A DNA stretch of 64,000 nucleotides from Batillaria attramentaria (Eukaryota; Mollusca; Gastropoda; Batillariidae): positions 398,501 through 462,500 of the forward strand of contig JACVVK020000323.1 in assembly GCA_018292915.2 (NCBI GenBank), written 5' to 3'. Below are positions 23,827-64,000 of this stretch, one piece after another (the first letter of the stretch is position 1; each line of letters opens with the position of its first letter). The translations under genes and the position numbers were made by a program. The notes beneath the pieces are model-generated. The model was not told the DNA's origin. It saw only the letters and a list, made by a program, of their open reading frames with translations, and did not search any database.

Positions 23827-25075
23827 CAGTGGACGCCGGATATAAGCAACTCGGATATAAGAAAACTCGGTTATTGCCAACGAATTTTTTTCCCCCGGCC
23901 AAACTCTTCTTTATTATGTATTACAAAAACTCGGATACAAGAAACTCGCTTATAAGAAAACTCGGTTTTAGGAAAGCAAATTTCTTGTCCCGCTTGATAC
24001 AAAAACTCGGATATAAGAAACCGAAAGTACATTTCCAAGAAACTTTCACTCATTGTAAGAAACCGAAAGTACATTTCCAAGAAAATTTCACTCATTCTAA
24101 GAAAACAGGTCAGGTCTGACGTCACTTAGGACAGGCACATGATGGCGCATGATTTTCTTTTCTTGAATTGGTTCTTTACCATTGTGTTCCGTGCAAAATT
24201 GAATGTTGGCAAGAAGAAAAAATACGAGATGCATTTTTGTTGTTCTATTGTTATATGTTGTTTTTATTATTATTTTGTTTTTTTCAGTTTGCCTGATTGG
24301 GAGCTCAGTCTCTCTCTCTCTCTCTCTCTCTCTGTATGTCTGTCTCTGTTCTACAGGGCTCGCGTTAAGGAGAATAAAACTATCAGTATTAGACTAACTG
24401 TTGATCAATTCCTTTCTTTGACAATATACGTGGTCCATCTTTCCTCCATCCCCCTTCCCCCTCCCAACAGAAAAAAAAAGCTAATTTGCAGCTTTTTTCA
24501 GCCAAATTAGACACGGAAAGCATCGCATATCATACTCTAATGGGACGAGTGTTTTATAGATCAAAAGTTGATACATAATGCACTTTTAATATTATATCCT
24601 ATAAATACAAGGGAATTCTCTCTCTCTCTCTCCCCCCTTAGTTCTTTTTTGTTTGTTTGTTTGTTTGTTTGGTTGGTTGGTTGGTTGGTTGGTTTGGTTG
24701 TTTTTTTTTTCTTTTTGTTTTGTTTTTTTCTTACCACATGACCGCCAGCGCTACAGTTGGGAAGCAAAAACAGTATTTTCATGTTCAAACAAAAAAATCT
24801 GACATTGAAGGACACAAGCCCACTGGTGTATATTAACTCTACACATATATATTCTGTGCAGGTCTTTAAGAGAAACCAGATATTTCTTAATTTAATGCAA
24901 AACATACACGAACTGAGAAAAAAGAAATGTTTTAAAGCTTTTTTTCACTGAACTCGGTTATAAGAAATATTTTTCAAAATACTTTCTTATATCCGACTTT
25001 CAGATATAAGAAAACTCGGATATAAGAAACCAAAAAATTCACCCCCCTCGAGTTTCTTATAACCGGCGTATACTG
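23827..25075. mobile_element. Pogo/Tigger-like non-autonomous TIR element
   Basis: Ends CAGTGGACGCCGGATATAAG at left and the complement of CAGTATACGCCGGTTATAAG at right, flanked by TA on both sides. Subterminal repeats of ACTCGGATATAAGAAA occur near both ends. TA target and CAGT ends with many ATAAGAAA/TCGG repeats are pogo-like. The centre has a duplicated CCGAAAGTACATTTCCAAGA and simple sequence. No transposase ORF. Confidence 0.7.
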
Positions 25076-25238
25076 TATATAACGCGCCCAGGTCCGGCGG
25101 GCAGGTACTTGATTATTCTGGATTCTTCCTAAGTTTTAAATAGTAATAAGGTGATTCGAGTTCTGATTTTTGATTGGTTCTTTTATAAGAGTGGTCCAGA
25201 ATGTGCTGGAATGCTGTAACTGTATATAAGGCCCGGAG

Positions 25239-25280
<42 letters not shown>

Positions 25281-25911
25281 ACGAGAGAAGCTTGTATTTG
25301 CCAAGCTTGAAAGTGCAGTGTAACACCAGAGAAGTGCGGCAATAAATTCCACTCGGTTATAACTTTTCTACGCGCTCACGTGTTTTCTGTGAGTGAAAGA
25401 GACAACGTGCAGTCCATACGAACTCGGTACGTGAGTTGTTCGCCTGTGTGTCATCGTTTTACCTCGATAAGACGACGGGCTCTTCAACACATTTCCACAC
25501 GCAACACTCTCTCGCTCGCTCTTCCCTTGCCCCTTCACGTCCCCCCCCCCCCCCCCCATCCTACAGACACACACACACACACACACAAGGATTGAATCAC
25601 ATATACGTTCTCCCTCACACACACACACACACACACACATACACACACACGCACGCACGCACGCACACACACACATTTAGTAACCACTCTCTCTCTCTCT
25701 CTCTCTTCCCCTGCTCCTTCACGCCCCCGCCCCCACCCTACAGGCACACACGCACACACGCACACACACATGCACGTGGTTACTACATCCTCTCTCCCAC
25801 CCCCCCCCCCTTGCCCCTTCACCCCCACCCCCCCCCACCCCCCACCCTACACACACACTCAAGGACTGAATCACATATACGTTCTCGTCCCCCCCCCCCC
25901 CCTCTCTGTAT

Positions 25912-25954
<43 letters not shown>

Positions 25955-26400
25955 TGACATGCACACAACACACACACGCACTGACATGCACACAACACAC
26001 ACACACACACACACACAAACACACACGCGCGTGGGTACTAAAGTGAACCGTTTAACACAGTGATGGCAGATTGGAAACAAGATGGTCACCAGCCCAATAT
26101 GTTGTTTCCATTCAGTGATCTGCTGTCGTCACGGTCGTTGTGTCAAGTTTGCTGCGCCCGAAATCCCCCCCCCCCCCCCCCTCTCTCTCTCTCTCTCATG
26201 CCTGTCAGATCCCACCCTTCTAGAAAAGGATCCTCTTACCTGGACGGAGCATAGTGTCTAAATCTTTTCACACGGACGACCACACGAACCGAGAGCAAGA
26301 AAACATAGACTATAATAGTTATATAAGTATTATAATCTGTGGATGTGAACATAGTGTAGCGTACGATCTACAGATCACAAAAAGATTTACAAACCCTTCT
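25076..26400. other. Simple-sequence region with a TATA/AATAAA pair
   Basis: GTATATAAGGCCCGG near 25221 and AATAAA near 25341 bracket a CA/TG tract, which could be a solo LTR or an orphan promoter. 25.5-26.03 kb is CA, CT and poly-C repeats in several blocks, with ATTGAATCACATATACGTTC-like phrases repeated. No gene. Confidence 0.35.
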
Positions 26401-26417
26401 GAAGAGGGGAAACAAAG

Positions 26418-26423
26418 TTTATT
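26418..26423 (-). terminator. Polyadenylation signal AATAAA
   Basis: AATAAA on the minus strand 87 nt past the TAA of the last TM5 exon. Suitable distance for a 3' UTR of about 110 nt. Confidence 0.5.
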
Positions 26424-26509
26424 AGATATATACAGTCTTTGTATCTGCTCTCACGTGAAGCTACAGTGATAACTGCTGACGAGAGGCCGAGTTTTTTTGT
26501 TTGTTTTTT

Positions 26510-63553
<37,044 letters not shown>

Positions 63554-63570
63554 GTCAGCATTTTGTGAAC

Positions 63571-63581
63571 AAAATGGCGAC
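63571..63581 (+). promoter_or_regulatory. YY1-like motif AAAATGGCGAC at the gene start
   Basis: The 11-mer differs at two places from the common YY1 initiator-region form AAGATGGCGGC. It lies 18 nt upstream of the exon 1 ATG in a sequence without TATA box. It could mark the transcription start or 5' UTR. Inference from motif and position only. Confidence 0.35.
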
Positions 63582-64000
63582 GCTGCCAAAGTAAGCCACG
63601 ATGCACAGCTAATACGTATACTCTCCACACTAATCCAAACGCAAATCTTTTGCATTACACCTCCCACTCTTTCTGCTATACCCGAGTGTACCGTCAATGA
63701 AACTACCTGTCTACTCACCATGGAAACGGCTGGACTCTGGTTCAAAATTGTTGAAATGTATCCGTGGAAAGTTTCACTCCCTGATCAGATCTGAGACAGT
63801 TGTGCAGCTCATGGCTGAAGCGCATTGTCATTGGTGTAAAACAAGCAATCTTTTCAGGGGGAAAAAAAAGAACATTTTAGCCGCGTAACACTTAGACGTC
63901 AAACAATATTGACGTCAACAGCTAAAAGGAAAAGATGCTGCCATGAAATGGTTAAAGGGCACAACTGCTTGTCAAAAACATTGCGCGATGGTTCTTTCTT
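63580..64000. other. Upstream flank of the polycystin-like gene
   Basis: No TATA box or further exon recognised. A GTGAGTAG donor-like site at about 63717 on the minus strand leaves room for an upstream noncoding exon. Confidence 0.3.

Noticed and set aside
25221..25346. Solo LTR with TATA box and AATAAA
   Set aside because: No TG...CA ends, target duplication or second copy could be identified, so kept only as a note in the region entry.

Overview
This window looks like animal nuclear DNA, most likely from a mollusc. Coding sequence sits in short exons with GT-AG introns. The rest is filled with long CA/TG microsatellites, truncated LINEs, a tRNA-derived SINE family, and many short inverted-repeat (MITE-like) DNA transposons. 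The mollusc call is an inference from repeat style only. There are no bacterial operons, RNA operons or CRISPR arrays.

The one substantial host gene lies on the minus strand and fills the right-hand 60% of the window, about 26.5-63.6 kb. I assembled it from splice sites and codon phase. Seventeen coding exons from an ATG at 63553 down to 31793 join without a phase clash, and three more exons lie at 26.5-29.4 kb. In order, the product has TM1, a PLAT/LH2 domain split over five exons, TM2, TM3, a roughly 1,800-residue hydrophilic region (with a 15-copy Lys/Gly/Ser repeat), and then two further hydrophobic segments that fit polycystin-1 TM4-TM5. That is the five-TM module of polycystin-1 without the GAIN/GPS and large extracellular region in front, and without the TRP-like six-TM channel behind. 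This channel-less polycystin-1-like protein is the main find. The join between the 17-exon part and the last three exons is not resolved; the 17th exon also carries its own stop codon.

Layout: 1-2680, frameshifted LINE; 3.1-3.6, MITE copy; 3.88-4.76, two-exon gene fragment; 5.2-7.06, LINE scrap followed by a foldback-like element with inverted minisatellite arms; 7.06-13.5, mostly unassigned, with one 253-bp MITE; 13.5-22.8, a palindrome-like cluster of related 1.6-kb repeats holding a nested 1.9-kb transposon and, in the spacer, a TTAA-flanked element encoding a THAP zinc finger; 23.8-25.1, pogo-like TIR element; 25.1-26.4, simple sequence; 26.4-63.6, the polycystin-like gene. Its introns contain a second LINE, several TIR elements, a 46-bp minisatellite, arrays rich in nuclear-receptor half-sites, and two related inverted arrays near the two ends of the 17-exon part. 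Many of the gene's splice sites lie beside long GU tracts on the transcribed strand.
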